NCBI GenBank assembly: GCA_024663395.1
Contig: JANFAH010000040.1
Coordinates: 1 to 64,000 of the forward strand
DNA: 64,000 nucleotides
DNA from: Pisolithus tinctorius
Lineage: Eukaryota; Basidiomycota; Agaricomycetes; Boletales; Pisolithaceae
Direction: 5' to 3'
Part shown: positions 33,237 to 44,282 of the stretch, piece by piece
Position numbering within the stretch: position 1 is the first letter of the stretch
Layout of the letters: each line of letters starts with the position of its first letter
The notes under the pieces: model-generated
Told to the model about the DNA's origin: nothing
The model's input: the letters and a program-made list of their open reading frames with translations, nothing else
Databases searched by the model: none
Made by a program: the position numbers and the translations under genes

Positions 33237-34616
33237 ATGGCAACCAAGACTCGCTTCCAACCTCCCCGTGGCCGCTCTGCCACCAATCCCGACTCCGCTT
33301 CAGCCAGTGGGGCTCACCGCGAAACAGCACTAGCTGCTTTGGGCACCACTAGGCGCTCCCCAGGTCCCGTCAGCCCTTTCAGGGGCTTCTCAGCCCGCAC
33401 ATCCAATACCCCCACTCCACGTCGTCCCACTGCTCCCATCCCCGAGGGTGACCCCGGCGATGATGGGCCGGGCGACGATGATGACAACGACCCAGGCGAT
33501 GATGACCCCGGTGATAATGGTCCCGGTGATGATAACCCGGAAGATAATGATCCGGAAGACGATCCGGACTTCCCAGACCCGGACACCGAACCCGCGGTCG
33601 CGGTCTTCGATAGTCTCGCAAAGGCCATCAAGCTGTTGGCTCGCAATACCCGTACTAGTCCTGAGTCCTCAAGCAGGACCAAGTTATGCGAGCCCGACAC
33701 CTTTGACGGCACCGACCCAAAGAAACTTCGCGCTTTCTTCATCCAGTGCGAACTCAATTTCCAAGACCGTCCCCGGGCTTTTAGGACCGACCGCGCCAAG
33801 GTCATCTTCGCCCAGTCGTACCTCAAAGGCATGGCCTTAGAGTGGTTCGAGCCGGACTTACTCGGGCTCGATGACCCCGATGACCGGCCTCTCTGGATGG
33901 ACTCCTGGCGGGAGTTCGTCCTGGAGTTGCAAACCACCTTCGGCCCCCACGATCCGGTCGCTGACGCCGAGAGCCAGCTCGACCATTTACATATGAAGGA
34001 AAGTCAGCGCATTAACAAATACGTAGTTGACTTTAATCGGCTTGCTTCGCAAGTCCGAGGCTACGGAGATGGTGCGCTGCGCCACCACTTCTACTCCGGA
34101 CTCCCAGACCGAATTAAGGACGAAGTCTGTCGAGTTGGTAAACCGCGGACTCTACACGAGCTCCGTCATCTCGCCCAGGAGATAGATGCGCGCTATTGGG
34201 AGCGCAAGGAAGAAGTCCAGCGGGCGAGTAAGCACCAAGGCTCGTCCAACTCCAGCAACAACAAGTCCGGAGGTTCCGGCAGTAACAGTCAGCCTAAGAC
34301 CGGTCAAGATAAATCCAAGACCGGCAACAATAATAACTCCGGTTCCCCCCCCAAGGCGGCTTCATCGAAGCCGGGCAATGGTAATAACAGCAATTCGTCC
34401 AAGCCCGAGCCTAGCAAACTCGGCAAAGATGGAAAGCTTACCCCTGAGGAACGCAAGCGTCGCATAGACGGAAACCTCTGCATGTTCTGTGGAGGGTCCG
34501 GTCACTTCGCTGACAAATGCCCCAAGAAGACCGGAAAGGCCAAAGCTCGCGCTGCGGCTACCACTGAGGCCGCACCGGCCTCGGGCTCGGGTTCTACCCC
34601 CGAGACAAAAAAATAG
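33237..34616 (+). CDS. gag: Chromovirus Gag polyprotein
   Basis: 459 residues from ATG 33237. The N-terminus is Pro/Ser-rich, residues about 75-120 are a low-complexity acidic stretch of DDPGDN-type repeats, residues about 150-310 are the retrotransposon gag (capsid) domain (KLRAFFIQCELNF, YLKGMALEWFEPD, FVLELQTTFGPHDP, DHLHMKESQRINKYVVDFNR), a Ser/Asn/Gly-rich linker follows, and a CCHC zinc knuckle CMFCGGSGHFADKC sits at about 415-428. Gag forms the virus-like particle and binds RNA. It ends TAG at 34614-34616 directly after a run of seven A, and pol follows in the -1 frame. The frame is intact. Confidence 0.95.
   Translation: MATKTRFQPPRGRSATNPDSASASGAHRETALAALGTTRRSPGPVSPFRGFSARTSNTPTPRRPTAPIPEGDPGDDGPGDDDDNDPGDDDPGDNGPGDDNPEDNDPEDDPDFPDPDTEPAVAVFDSLAKAIKLLARNTRTSPESSSRTKLCEPDTFDGTDPKKLRAFFIQCELNFQDRPRAFRTDRAKVIFAQSYLKGMALEWFEPDLLGLDDPDDRPLWMDSWREFVLELQTTFGPHDPVADAESQLDHLHMKESQRINKYVVDFNRLASQVRGYGDGALRHHFYSGLPDRIKDEVCRVGKPRTLHELRHLAQEIDARYWERKEEVQRASKHQGSSNSSNNKSGGSGSNSQPKTGQDKSKTGNNNNSGSPPKAASSKPGNGNNSNSSKPEPSKLGKDGKLTPEERKRRIDGNLCMFCGGSGHFADKCPKKTGKAKARAAATTEAAPASGSGSTPETKK
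34607..34616 (+). promoter_or_regulatory. Candidate -1 ribosomal frameshift site A AAA AAA followed by TAG
   Basis: 34607-34613 is A7, positioned in the gag frame as A AAA AAA and followed at once by the gag stop. A -1 slip puts ribosomes in the pol frame, which is open from this point without a stop. This fits the X XXY YYZ slippery rule. A downstream stem was not proven. Confidence 0.75.
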
Positions 34617-37600
34617 GTAGCGGCTCCCAGGACTCCGCACAATCTGGGAGCTGCGTTGACTCCGGTTGTGCAAACTTGGAGGCTCGTCTCAACGCGTCCG
34701 CTCTTTCCAGCCCGAATTCTTTAACCCCGTATGTCACATTAGAAAACCCAGAAATACCTCGGCTTCGTACCTTAGTGGACTCCGGTTCCACACATTGTTT
34801 CATAGATAATCAGTTTGTTAATCAACACTCGTTTACCCCTTACTTGGTCTCACCAATCCGACTCCGGCTCTTCGATGGAACGTCCACCTTCACTATAACC
34901 CAAGCAGTAGATGTCAACATCCGCTTTGCGTCTGGCGATGTCACACCGGTAACCCTGTTTCTAGCCCCGTTGGATTCTGAGTGTAAGATAGTTCTCGGAC
35001 ATGACTGGCTCACCCGCTACAATCCGTTGATTGATTGGGTACTGAGTAGTCTAACATTCCGGACTCCTGCACAAGGAATGCCAACCCCGTCGACACCCCC
35101 TGTAAGCACGGTCTCCACCGGCCTTCCTGACTCCGGTCCTAGTGACCAACCCGGCCTCGCGCCATCTGTACCGGTCTCCGACTCCCCGGCTCGCACCCCT
35201 CTGAAAGCCCCTCTTGTTTCCCTGATCAACGCAGCCGCCTTTGTGCGCGCCTGCAAACTAGAAGGGTCCGTCCAATTCCAACTTCAGCTCCGCCCCTCAG
35301 ACTCAGCTCAAGCCCGATCGGCCTCGGCCTCCCCTCCTCCGGCCTTACCCAACGTACCGGAAGAGTACCATGACTTCGCTGATGTATTCAGCAAGGCCAA
35401 GGCCTCGGTACTCCCGCCACACCGGGAGTACGACCTAAAGATAGAGCTCGAAGAAGGAACAACCCCGCCTCTCGGCACAATCTACTCGCTGTCCCCGGTT
35501 GAGCTCCAAGCTCTCCGGACATTCATCGATGAAAACCTTACTACTGGATTTATTCGTCCGACTTCATCCCCTTATGCTGCACCGGTCCTCTTTGTCAAGA
35601 AGAAGGACGGCTCCCTCCGGCTCTGTGTAGATTTCCGCGGCCTGAATAAAATCACTAAGAAGGACCGATACCCGCTACCGCTCATCTCCGACCTCTTAGA
35701 TTCACCAAGCCGAGCCAAGATCTACACTAAGATTGATCTTCGGCATGCCTACCATCTCGTCCGGATTGCTCCGGGCGATGAATGGAAGACCGCCTTCCGG
35801 ACTCGGTATGGATCCTACGAGTGGTTAGTGATGCCTTTCGGCCTCACCAATGCCCCGGCCGCCTTCCAGCGCTTCGTCAACACTATCTTCGCGGATATGT
35901 TAGATGTCTGTGTGGTCGTCTACCTAGATGACATCTTGATCTACTCAGGAGATAAGGAGTCTCACAAGCAGCATGTCCGAGAGGTACTCCGCCGGCTTCG
36001 GCTTCACGGCCTTTATGCGAAGCCGGAGAAATGCGAGTTCCACTCGGACTCGGTCGAATACCTCGGATTCCACCTCTCCCCTGCCGGCCTCACGATGTCC
36101 AAGGAAAAGGTCCAGACCATCTGCGATTGGCCTGAGCCTCGCAAGGTCAAAGACATTCAGTCTTTCCTCGGATTCGCCAACTTCTACCGCCGGTTTATCT
36201 TTAATTACTCGGACATCGTCGTACCGCTGACTCGGCTTACCCGCAAGGGGGCTCCCTGGAACTTCTCCGAGGAGTGCCGCCGGTCATTCAACAACCTCAA
36301 GGCCGCCTTCACCACTGCGCCGGTCTTAACTCATTTCATCCCCGGGGTTCCTATCACCGTCGAGACCGATGCTTCGGACTACGCCATCGCCGGCATCCTT
36401 TCTATCACCTGCGGCGACGGCCAGATACATCCGGTCGCTTTCTACTCCCGGACTCTGACGGCCCTGGAATTGAATTATGATACTCACGACAAGGAATTGC
36501 TTGCTATTTTCGAAGCATTCCGGACCTGGCGCCACTACCTTGAGGGCTCGGCCTCACCGGTCGACGTTGTAACCGACCACAAGAACCTCGAGTACTTCTC
36601 TACCTCTAAAGTACTCACCCGCCGCCAAGCTCGCTGGTCGGAATTCCTTTCTCAGTTTAATATGATCATCAGGTTCAGGCCCGGTAAGCTCGGGGCTAAG
36701 CCCGACGCCCTAACTAGACGATGGGACGTCTACCCTAAAGAGGGGGATAGCGGCTATGCCCGAGTGAACCCGCAAAATCTGAGACCGGTCTTCACCCAGG
36801 AGCAACTAGCGGTCTCCCTCCGCGCAACTTACCTAGAGTACCCGGTCTTACGAGCAGTTGCCTTAATGGATGTCGAGAAACTTCATAATGATATCCTGAC
36901 CGCACTGCCAGACGACCCGGTCTCACAAATCCGCCTGTCCGACATATCAGATCCCCGGTGGTCAGTAGATGACACCGGTTTCCTTCGGCTTGATGGAAGG
37001 ATCTACGTGCCGGACTCAAATGACCTCCGCCTTAGGGTCTTGCGCCTCAAGCATGACCACCCTCTGTCCGGCCACTTCGGCCAAAACCGCACTTTAGAAC
37101 TCATACGGCGTGAGTACACCTGGCCCGGCCTCAGGACCTTCGTCAAGGACTATGTCCGGTCTTGCACGGCCTGCGCTCGGGCTAAGGTTCCCCGCCATCG
37201 GCCTTACGGCCTTCTCAAGCAACTTCCGGTGCCGGAGAAAACCATGGAATTCTATCTCTATGGATTTCATCGAACAACTTCCGGCCTCAACCGGCTTCAC
37301 GGCCATCCTTGTTGTAGTTGACCGGCTTTCCAAGCAGGCCATATTCATCCCCACCCACGACACTATCACAGCCCCAGAACTCGCCCAACTATTCCTACTC
37401 CATGTCTTTTCGAAGCACGGAGTACCGGCCCATGTAACCTCAGACCGAGGCTCGGAGTTTGTCTCCCACTTCTTCCGGTCACTCGGTAAGGCCCTGGATA
37501 TGCGCTTACATTTCACCTCGGGCTACCACCCCGAAGGTGATGGCCAGACCGAGCGGACTAACCAGACTCTCGAGCAATACCTCCGAGTGTACTGCAACTA

Positions 37601-38333
37601 CCAGCAGGACAATTGGGCTGACTTACTACCTCTGGCCGAGTTCGCCTACAACAATGCCCCTAGCGCTACTACCGGTGTTTCACCCTTCTTCGCTAACAAG
37701 GGCTACCATCCCAACATTTCAGTATACCCGGAGCGCGATCTTACCTCCGCCCGGGCTCGTGACTATGCAGTCGACTTAGACTCACTGCATCAATACCTAT
37801 GGGAAGAAATGACCCTAGCACAGCAGCGCTACCAAGGACCGGCCGATGCTAAACGCATGCCGGCTCCGGACTTCAAGGTCGGTGACCAGGTATATGTGAA
37901 AGCCAAATACTTCCGGTCAACTCGGCCTTCCAAGAAGCTCTCGGAAAAGAACCTTGGACCGTATCCGGTCATAGCTCAGGCCGGTACCCACTCATTCACA
38001 CTGCGCCTGCCGGACTCAATGCGCGCAGTCCACCCGGTCTTCCATGTTTCCCAACTCGAGCCGGCCGTCCCTAACACCATCCCGAACCGGACTCAACCAC
38101 CACCTCCACCTGTCGAAGTCGATGGTGATCTAGAGTTCGAGGTAGCAGAAATCCTCGACTCTAAGGTCGACCGGCGACGCCGCTGTTGGCTTCAATACTT
38201 AGTCCGGTGGACCGGCTACGAGGGGACCGATGAAGAAACTACTTGGGTACTCGCCACTGAACTAGACAATGCCTCTGAACTCGTACAAGAGTTCCACTCC
38301 CGCTACCCCGCTAAACCCGGCCCATATCAGTGA
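34607..38333 (+). pseudogene. pol: Chromovirus Pol (PR-RT-RNaseH-IN-chromodomain) with one frameshift
   Basis: The -1 frame entered from gag runs to 37321. Protease has LVDSGSTHCFID. Reverse transcriptase has LRLCVDFRGLNKI and catalytic YLDDILIYS, RNase H has VETDASDYAIAGIL, and the integrase zinc region has HPLSGHFGQ...SCTACARAK. An extra A in the run at 37238-37241 then breaks the frame. The rest continues in the next frame to 38333: integrase core with Asp in SMDFIEQLP, Asp in VTSDRGSEF and Glu in GQTERTNQTLEQ, then a GPYPVI domain and a chromodomain (WLQYLVRWTGYEGTDEETTW), which guides integration to heterochromatin in this clade. All catalytic residues are present. The single frameshift is either inactivating or an assembly error in a short A run. 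Confidence 0.92.
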
Positions 38334-38501
38334 GGACCGGTCTCAACCGGCCTCAGTTCTCTGTTCTGTCTTCTATCGGTATCTAGTTTTCTTGATCTCT
38401 TACTTACTTTGTTTTCTCTTTCTTGTCTTCTCTTACTGTACTATAGAACACCGGACACATGTCATTCGCAGAGGAAGGTACTACAAGGCCTGCGCTACAA
38501 G

Positions 38502-39589
38502 CTACTCGGCCTCGGCCATGGTCTTGTCCTCCCCTTCGTCCTTCCCCTCGGACTCCTCCTCTTCCTCGCCATGGGCCCTCAGCCAGTCGGCCTCCTCGCG
38601 CAGCTCTTCGGAGTTGAGCTCAGACGAGCCCGAGTCCGAGGGCGACACCGCCATCCCGAAGCCGTAGGACTCGTCGAGCATCGCCTCAAGCGCGTCGGCG
38701 ATCCTACCAGAGTTCTCGGCCACGGTCTCATGGGCTTCGAAGAGACCCGCCAGGTTATTCGCGATAAGTCCCGCGACGTCGATCAAGCGCTCGAGCTTGT
38801 CTTCCAAGCCCGAGAATGCTGTCGCACCGGGCCCCCTCGGTCTGCTCCCACCGGCCTCGTCTTCATCGACGTCCAGCACCTCCAGCGGCTTCTCAACGGC
38901 CTTCGCCTTCTTCTTGCTAGGCCCGGGCTCGGGCGTTTCGTCGTCCGCCTTCCTCTTCTTCCCCTTGTCGGCTTTGAGGGCGGCCTTAGGACCGGCCTCG
39001 GCATCCTTCCCATCCCCAGGCCACCGACACTTGCCTTTCGATTGGTTGCATCGCACGCAGGCGACGCGTTTCTTATTACCGTCCACGACAAATTCGCAGA
39101 CGATGTGAGCCCGGGCACAGCGGGTACAGCTAAAAAGGTTGTCAAAGAGGATACACACAAGGTTGAGAAAACCACTCACCCGGGATCCATCACCACCTTC
39201 TTCACCTCACTCCCGGTCTCATTACCACCGGCCCTGGCCTCACTGCTCTTCCCGGCCTCGGCCTTATGCTTACGTTCGGCCTCCTTCTCTTCCTCAGCCC
39301 TGCGTCTCTCTTCCTCCTCGCGTGCCCTTTGCTCCTCGGCCTCCCGCGCTATCCTCTCGGCTTCGGCCTGCTCCCTCGCCACCCTCTCGGCCTCAAGCCG
39401 CGCCTGTTCTTCGCGCCGGGCTTGTTCAGCCGCCTTTCGTCTTTTCCTTTCCTTCGACTTCGCCTTCATCACTTCTTCCTCGTCGTCGGTGTCATACCTG
39501 ATGGCGTCGTCCGGTACCTGGGTCCAGTCGACGACGACTCGGCTTTCGTCGTTATTGCCAGTCGCGCTGATCGGCCTCGAATCGGACAT
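38502..39589 (-). CDS. Antisense two-exon gene inside the retrotransposon: coiled-coil + Zn2Cys6-like protein
   Basis: Exon 1 is 39589-39180; the intron 39179-39130 is GTGAGT...TTTTTAG (50 nt); exon 2 is 39129-38502. The predicted protein has 345 residues. Exon 1 encodes an acidic start (MSDSRPISATGNNDESRV) and a long Glu/Arg/Ala-rich charged helix (about residues 45-115). Just after the splice comes CTRCARAHIVC, 12 residues, then CVRCNQSKGKC, i.e. CX2CX6CX12CX2CX6C, the spacing of fungal binuclear zinc clusters. A Lys-rich stretch and an acidic C-terminus follow. It is transcribed opposite to gag-pol and lies wholly between pol and the 3' LTR. It is intact despite being noncoding for the element's own cycle, so it is probably an element-borne accessory gene. 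Function unknown; DNA binding is inferred from the cysteines only. Confidence 0.75.
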
Positions 39590-39689
39590 GATGAATAGGA
39601 TGTGAAAGAAAGACGCAAAGGGCTTAGCGAGCCACAAGTATCGGTTTTTCAAACTCAGCCGATTTTCGGACTCAGCCCACCATCCTCGC

Positions 39690-39726
39690 AGGGGTCTCAT
39701 GGGTTCGACCCCTAAGAGGGGGATAC
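39690..39726 (+). other. Hairpin and polypurine tract preceding the 3' LTR
   Basis: AGGGGTC-TCATGGGTTC-GACCCCT (39690-39713) forms a perfect 7-bp stem and overlaps a tRNA-like GGGTTCGACCCC. The purine tract AAGAGGGGGA that primes plus-strand DNA follows and runs to the LTR. Confidence 0.6.
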
Positions 39727-40255
39727 TGTCATAGCCATGTCTCGACCCCGGCCGGACCCGGCCTCGCGCTCACTCAGTCCGGCCTCGGCCTCGCCAATCC
39801 CGTATCTCCAGTTGGTCTAGCGCGGTAGACACTGCTTTGCAGTGTCTGTCACTTCGGTTAAGTCCTCGCCCGGTCTTGTCCCCGGTCCACTCTGTCCCGG
39901 TCTCCGTTACCTTAGTCATACGTTACTAATATCTGCCTTACCAATCCTCTTAGCAATCCTTGCGAGACCGGCATTACCGGTCTCCGTACTATAGTTACTT
40001 CTAGTATATAAACTCGTAGATACTCGGCCTGTAGACCTCAGTCTGAAATCAACTAAGTCACCTCTGATAACTCCGTCTCGGCCTCAGACTCGGACTGAGA
40101 CCCACGCAAGGGAATAGCGCTGTATCCTCAGTCGCTAAGTCCAAACAGTCCAAAACTTCTGTACTCTCGTCTCCCCCCTTGATCCCGACCCCTCGGCCTC
40201 GCGCCCACTTCGGTCTCCGGTCCGGCCTCAACCCGGACAATCCCCGTACTTAACA
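39727..40255 (+). repeat. 3' LTR of the chromovirus
   Basis: 529 bp. It differs from the 5' LTR at seven positions, all transitions, six of them CpG versus TpG/CpA. TATATAA is at 40005-40011. Confidence 0.95.
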
Positions 40256-41590
40256 GATATCCTGATCTGGTACATTGATCCCTGGCTGGGGACAGGCAGG
40301 GCAGAAGAGGACAAGTTCACTGGCCCGGGGATCAGGCAACTGTTGATGGAATTCCTGCCATTTCAACAGCTTTAGGAGCCTCCACATTCTCAACACCCTG
40401 AGCAATTCCCTATACCTATTCTTCAACTGGCATGAGCAATGTGGCATATGGTAGGCCAGGGGTGATTGCACTCACTGGCACTAGGTGAGGAAACACACTT
40501 GAGGTGACTCTCTGAAGTTTGCTATAATAGTTCATGGCAGAGGTTCCACATTCAACATTGTCCCTGATGAAGTCATCCAGCACCTGGAAAGTGAAAGCTG
40601 TCCTTGGTGCCTTAGTCATAGCTGGGAATAGGCCGGCCATGGTAAGCTGAAGATGTGAATCCTCAGACCCAGGGCAGTTGCAATACTGCACATTGCAAAA
40701 GTGCATGCTGCCAGTGTCCACAACTGTCAGATAGTTTCTATCATCTGGTGGGTTGAGATGTGCTGGTCATTGACTCTCCTCAATGTCCTCCCACTCATCA
40801 TCTACATGGCTGGCAGCATCCTCCCAAGAACCTTCTCCTGCTGGGCATGGTGCTCTGGCATGGCCCAAGTGTAGCACCAAACCAACCTACAATATCAGTC
40901 ATCACAGATGATGGGTTGAAACCAGAACTCACCAGCTGTAGAGTGAAGTCTTCAAAGAATCTTCCATTCCATTTTTGTACCCAATGGAACAGTCTGAGCT
41001 TGTGTTGCTCCATGCAACATGTTTTACAAGACAATGGGCGATGTGCACAGTCCATGCATCTATATGGTGCCCCTTCTGCTTTACACACAAAACAAGCCAT
41101 GACATTGGGTGGGGCCTCCATGTCCAGGAGCACAGACAGGTATCTACTCTTATAGGGCAGCCACTCTTCCAGATAACTGTTCTGTAATATCGTAAGGCAC
41201 ACATTGCCAGCACTGGGATGTTTGATAATGCACACCTGGCTTTTTGGAATTCTTGATGTCCTCAGTGGTGATGCATCATCCATGTAGCAATATAGGTCAG
41301 CATCATTACCCTGGACTAAATTGGGTTCCTGGATGCTCGAAGATCTTGCCCTAGTAGGTGATTTGTTGCTTTGGCTGGTTGCATATCTTGCCTTCTTTCT
41401 CAGAGTAAACTTGACCATCTTTTCTTTGGATCCCCTGGTTGTTTTCACCTTTTTCCAAGTGACATGGGTTACCAGGGTGGCCACTGCAGCTCAGGCAATT
41501 TGTGACTTGCCCATGTCTAGTATCAAGTCCTTGCAGGATGTCTGCAGGCCTCAGCCATACATGCCTCATTGTGATGCCTGGCACGACTAT
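40256..41590 (-). pseudogene. KDZ transposase, N-terminal half with CxC2-type cysteine cluster
   Basis: The 41484-40798 frame contains CFVCKAEGAPYRCMDC, then SCKTCCMEQHKLRLFH and WVQKWNGRFFED. This is the C..C/C..C/C..C...H arrangement of the cysteine cluster that precedes KDZ transposases. TAFTFQVLDDF (near 40600) and FCPACPQPGINVP (near 40300) are the next landmarks of the family. The pieces are in several frames, and whether introns or decay separate them is unclear. It is truncated at 40256 by the retrotransposon. Confidence 0.8.
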
Positions 41591-41897
41591 GATTTGAGTT
41601 GGATCTCGGAATCAATGTCAGAAGATCCAATCGGGATCAAACTATACTTTATCTATATATAGTAGCAGACTGGATGATAGATGAATCAGCTTACCATGTT
41701 TGGCTACGGTACCGATCAACTGGAACAAGACCATACTAACAATGGGTATGTATCATGACCGGAACATTACTTGGCCCCTGGAACTTTATTCAAGAATGGG
41801 TGATGGTAACTATGAGGAATGGACTCTAAATTTTCTTTCAACAGAGGGTAACATTACCTGCAACTAACCAACCCCAACACCTTCTCCAACATTCAGA

Positions 41898-44083
41898 ATG
41901 GCCAGCAGTGATCACAGTACTAATGGTGTTAATACCTCAGGTGAGGAGGACTTTTCCTCCGATGAGGAATCTAGCTCAGATAGCATGGAGACAGCAAAAT
42001 CTGTGCTGGGAAAGCTGAGACTGGATGAGCTTCAAATCCTCCAAGATGGTCTAAAGGATTGGAAGGAAGCTGACACAAACAAAAGGGCCTCACTGATGGA
42101 GGGCATGCAGAACAAAATCAAGTGGCTGGATGCCAACAAGAGCCTCAAACAAAATGAATGGAATAGAAAACAGATGGTAAGCTGAACAGCATTGATGTGC
42201 TTGCAGTTGTGTTAAGTATATTTTACAGGCCATCAAGAACTGGATGTATAACAACAGTCAGTCCTGGGCACAGAAGGCCTTGGTCAAGTATGGCTCCAAA
42301 TGGATGGCCCTAAAGGTGATCAAGCTGCAGTGTAAGAAGGATATCCAGCAAGTACTTGTGAAGGCCAGAATACAGCCTGGGACATCAGCTATGATCAAAC
42401 ACTATCAGCTGGCTGTTCAGAAGGTAGTCCAGTTGTTGACCAAGGCTGAATTGGACCAGGCAGCCCATTTGGCAAAAGAGTGGAACAAGAGAAAGCTGCC
42501 ACCCAAAGCCCAGGCAGAGTAAGCATCCAAGTTCTCCCATGGGCAATACTAACTTAAATGCAGGGCCGCAACAAGTAAGGGCCAAAAGTATGCAAAACAG
42601 TTTGCATATGACATGTGGAAGCAGTGTGGGATGAGAGTGGTGATCATGTCAGCATGGAAGGATAAGGATGGTGAAGTGATGGTTGGAGTGTGAGTGCTTT
42701 CCTGACAGGCTTCACCATATCTGACTGGTGTAGGAATGACTTCAATGATGAGCTGGGTGATGGAGAGCTCTATTCAGATTGGGAAGACCTTCATGGAAAG
42801 TGGTCAGCCTATGCAAAGAAGGCCTTTGGGGCCAATGGTATGGAGGATGGCACCAGAGAGGATGAGGCCAGTCAAATCACAGTAAAAGCATGGAAAGGAA
42901 AAAAGCGGTCTCAATTCTCCCTGTCCACCAATGACAATGGCACACCCATTCTTCTGAATCTCTTGGACTTACAGACACTGGAATTAAAGGACATCATGAG
43001 GGTGTTCGTAACCAGCCATTATTGTATGTGCCAATTTCCATGGTTGATGAGTTACTAACATCTAAACACAGGCTTGGCTTGTGGGAAGATGAATGCCAGT
43101 GTACCTTGGGCCGCAATAGCTGACAACTGGGCATCCTACATGTCTTCCAAGTATCTTCCTCCCAATATCCCATTCAAAGAGCCCACCAGGCTGACACATC
43201 ATGAACTAATCGAAACCTTGGAGTTCTGGAAGGAGCAACAGCAGGAGCACCCAGAAGATGTCTTCCAGTTCCGAAGGTGGAGATCTCAGGATGGTTCTCT
43301 AGAGGAGCCAGTCTCCAAACACCAATGCTGGTCAGACAAAGCCAAAGGGAAGAGACCCTGGATGGAAGGTGAGGTCATGATCAATTTGGATATATATAAC
43401 TGATTGTGCATTAAGTAAATTCCATTGATGGCTCTGACTACAGACATCACTTGGAGGAGGAACCAGCTCCTCCCACAAAACCTTCCACCAAACAGCAATG
43501 GATAGATGGTATGTTGAACATGACCTTGGAATTGTGTGCCATAGATCATCCCACTGGAACATCCAATGCACAGGAGGACAACAGATGGCAGAACCAGTCC
43601 ACATCAGACCAGCACAATATGGCTACTGCATACCCCAAGCCAGCTGGTAAGTGGTATCTGGCAACAATGAATATTGCTGATAGAATTGTATCAGACAATC
43701 ATGCCAATGATGGTGTCGATTCAACTGCAAGGAAGCCCAAGCCCAAGCCAAGAATCAGATCCAATGGTCAGTTTCCATGCACACTTGGTTAATCCTCTCA
43801 TTACAGCATTCTACAGCAGCCCAGAATGATAAGACAGTCATATCACCTAATGATGGTAGGTATACATCCATAACACAATTACACATGCTTATCTATGTCA
43901 GGAGTTGATCTGGTGGGTAGGAATTTGAATGCCAGGCCTAGAGGCCATGCAATGGACAGGGATGATAGACTGTTGGATCAAGCAGAAGAGGATGGTGTGG
44001 CTTGTCACCTGGAGCAGAATCATAGGCCCCCATGGTGGCCAGATGATAATTATCCTACTCCAACCATGAGGAGGCAAAGGTAG
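41898..44083 (+). CDS. Multi-exon agaricomycete gene of unknown function
   Basis: The first five exons can be placed exactly and stay in frame: 41898-42176, 42229-42518, 42564-42689, 42734-43023 and 43072 to about 43370. Further exons run to a stop near 44083 (ARPRGHAMDRDDRLLDQAE). Landmarks are an acidic N-terminus, KQMAIKNWMYNNSQSW, KYGSKWMALKVI, QFAYDMWKQCGMRVVI, NDFNDELGDGELYSDWEDLH, NDNGTPILLNLLDL and KMNASVPWAAIADNW. I recognise this as a repeated, agaricomycete-restricted family often next to transposons. No enzymatic motif is seen. CpG is low but the frame has survived, so it may be functional. The exon order after 43370 is uncertain, because two acceptor phases are open. Confidence 0.6.
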
Positions 44084-44282
44084 AATTGAGGCCAGTACCT
44101 AATGGTTTCCTGTAGACTGGCAACAAACATATATAGTGCACAGTGCAAGAATCACCAGTGAATTACCGGCCCCATAGCTACCATGTACTGTAACCCACTG
44201 TCACAATCCAATCACGGCCAATTTGTGCACTTCTCCAATTCCATTCAACATAATGTTCATTGAAATGAGTTAAATATACAAA

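Larger units (their letters stand above)
32670..40255 (+). mobile_element. Ty3/Gypsy chromovirus-type LTR retrotransposon, nearly intact
   Basis: 7586 bp with 529-bp LTRs, a 5-bp target duplication, gag, a -1 frameshift site, pol (protease, RT, RNase H, integrase, chromodomain) and an antisense gene between pol and the 3' LTR. It is strikingly rich in CCGG, CGG and other CpG compared with the surrounding DNA. The LTRs differ at 7 of 529 positions by eye, so the insertion is recent. A polypurine tract (AAGAGGGGGA) ends just before the 3' LTR. I could not identify the primer-binding site after 33198 with a known tRNA. Confidence 0.95.
30440..41590 (-). mobile_element. KDZ (Kyakuja-Dileera-Zisupton) DNA transposon, split by a Gypsy insertion
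   Basis: The transposase reads right to left: the cysteine-cluster N-terminus at 41590-40256, then a 7586-bp retrotransposon, then the catalytic core and C-terminus at 32669-30440. The reading joins cleanly at the insertion site (CPACPQPGINVPDQDI on one side, the next residues on the other), and the element has few CpGs while the inserted Gypsy is CpG-rich. Terminal inverted repeats were not identified, so the outer limits are those of the coding homology. Confidence 0.8.

Noticed and set aside
33314..33937. 207-codon antisense frame over gag
   Set aside because: It is the mirror of the acidic low-complexity repeat in gag and shows no start or domain.
38409..39605. 398-codon plus-strand frame between pol and the 3' LTR
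   Set aside because: It overlaps the better-supported antisense gene with a clean intron and a cysteine motif. Its own translation is low-complexity Leu/Ser/Arg-rich.
41160..41590. Possible separate plus-strand gene at 41321-41662
   Set aside because: It lies antisense to the KDZ cysteine-cluster exon and has no motif of its own.
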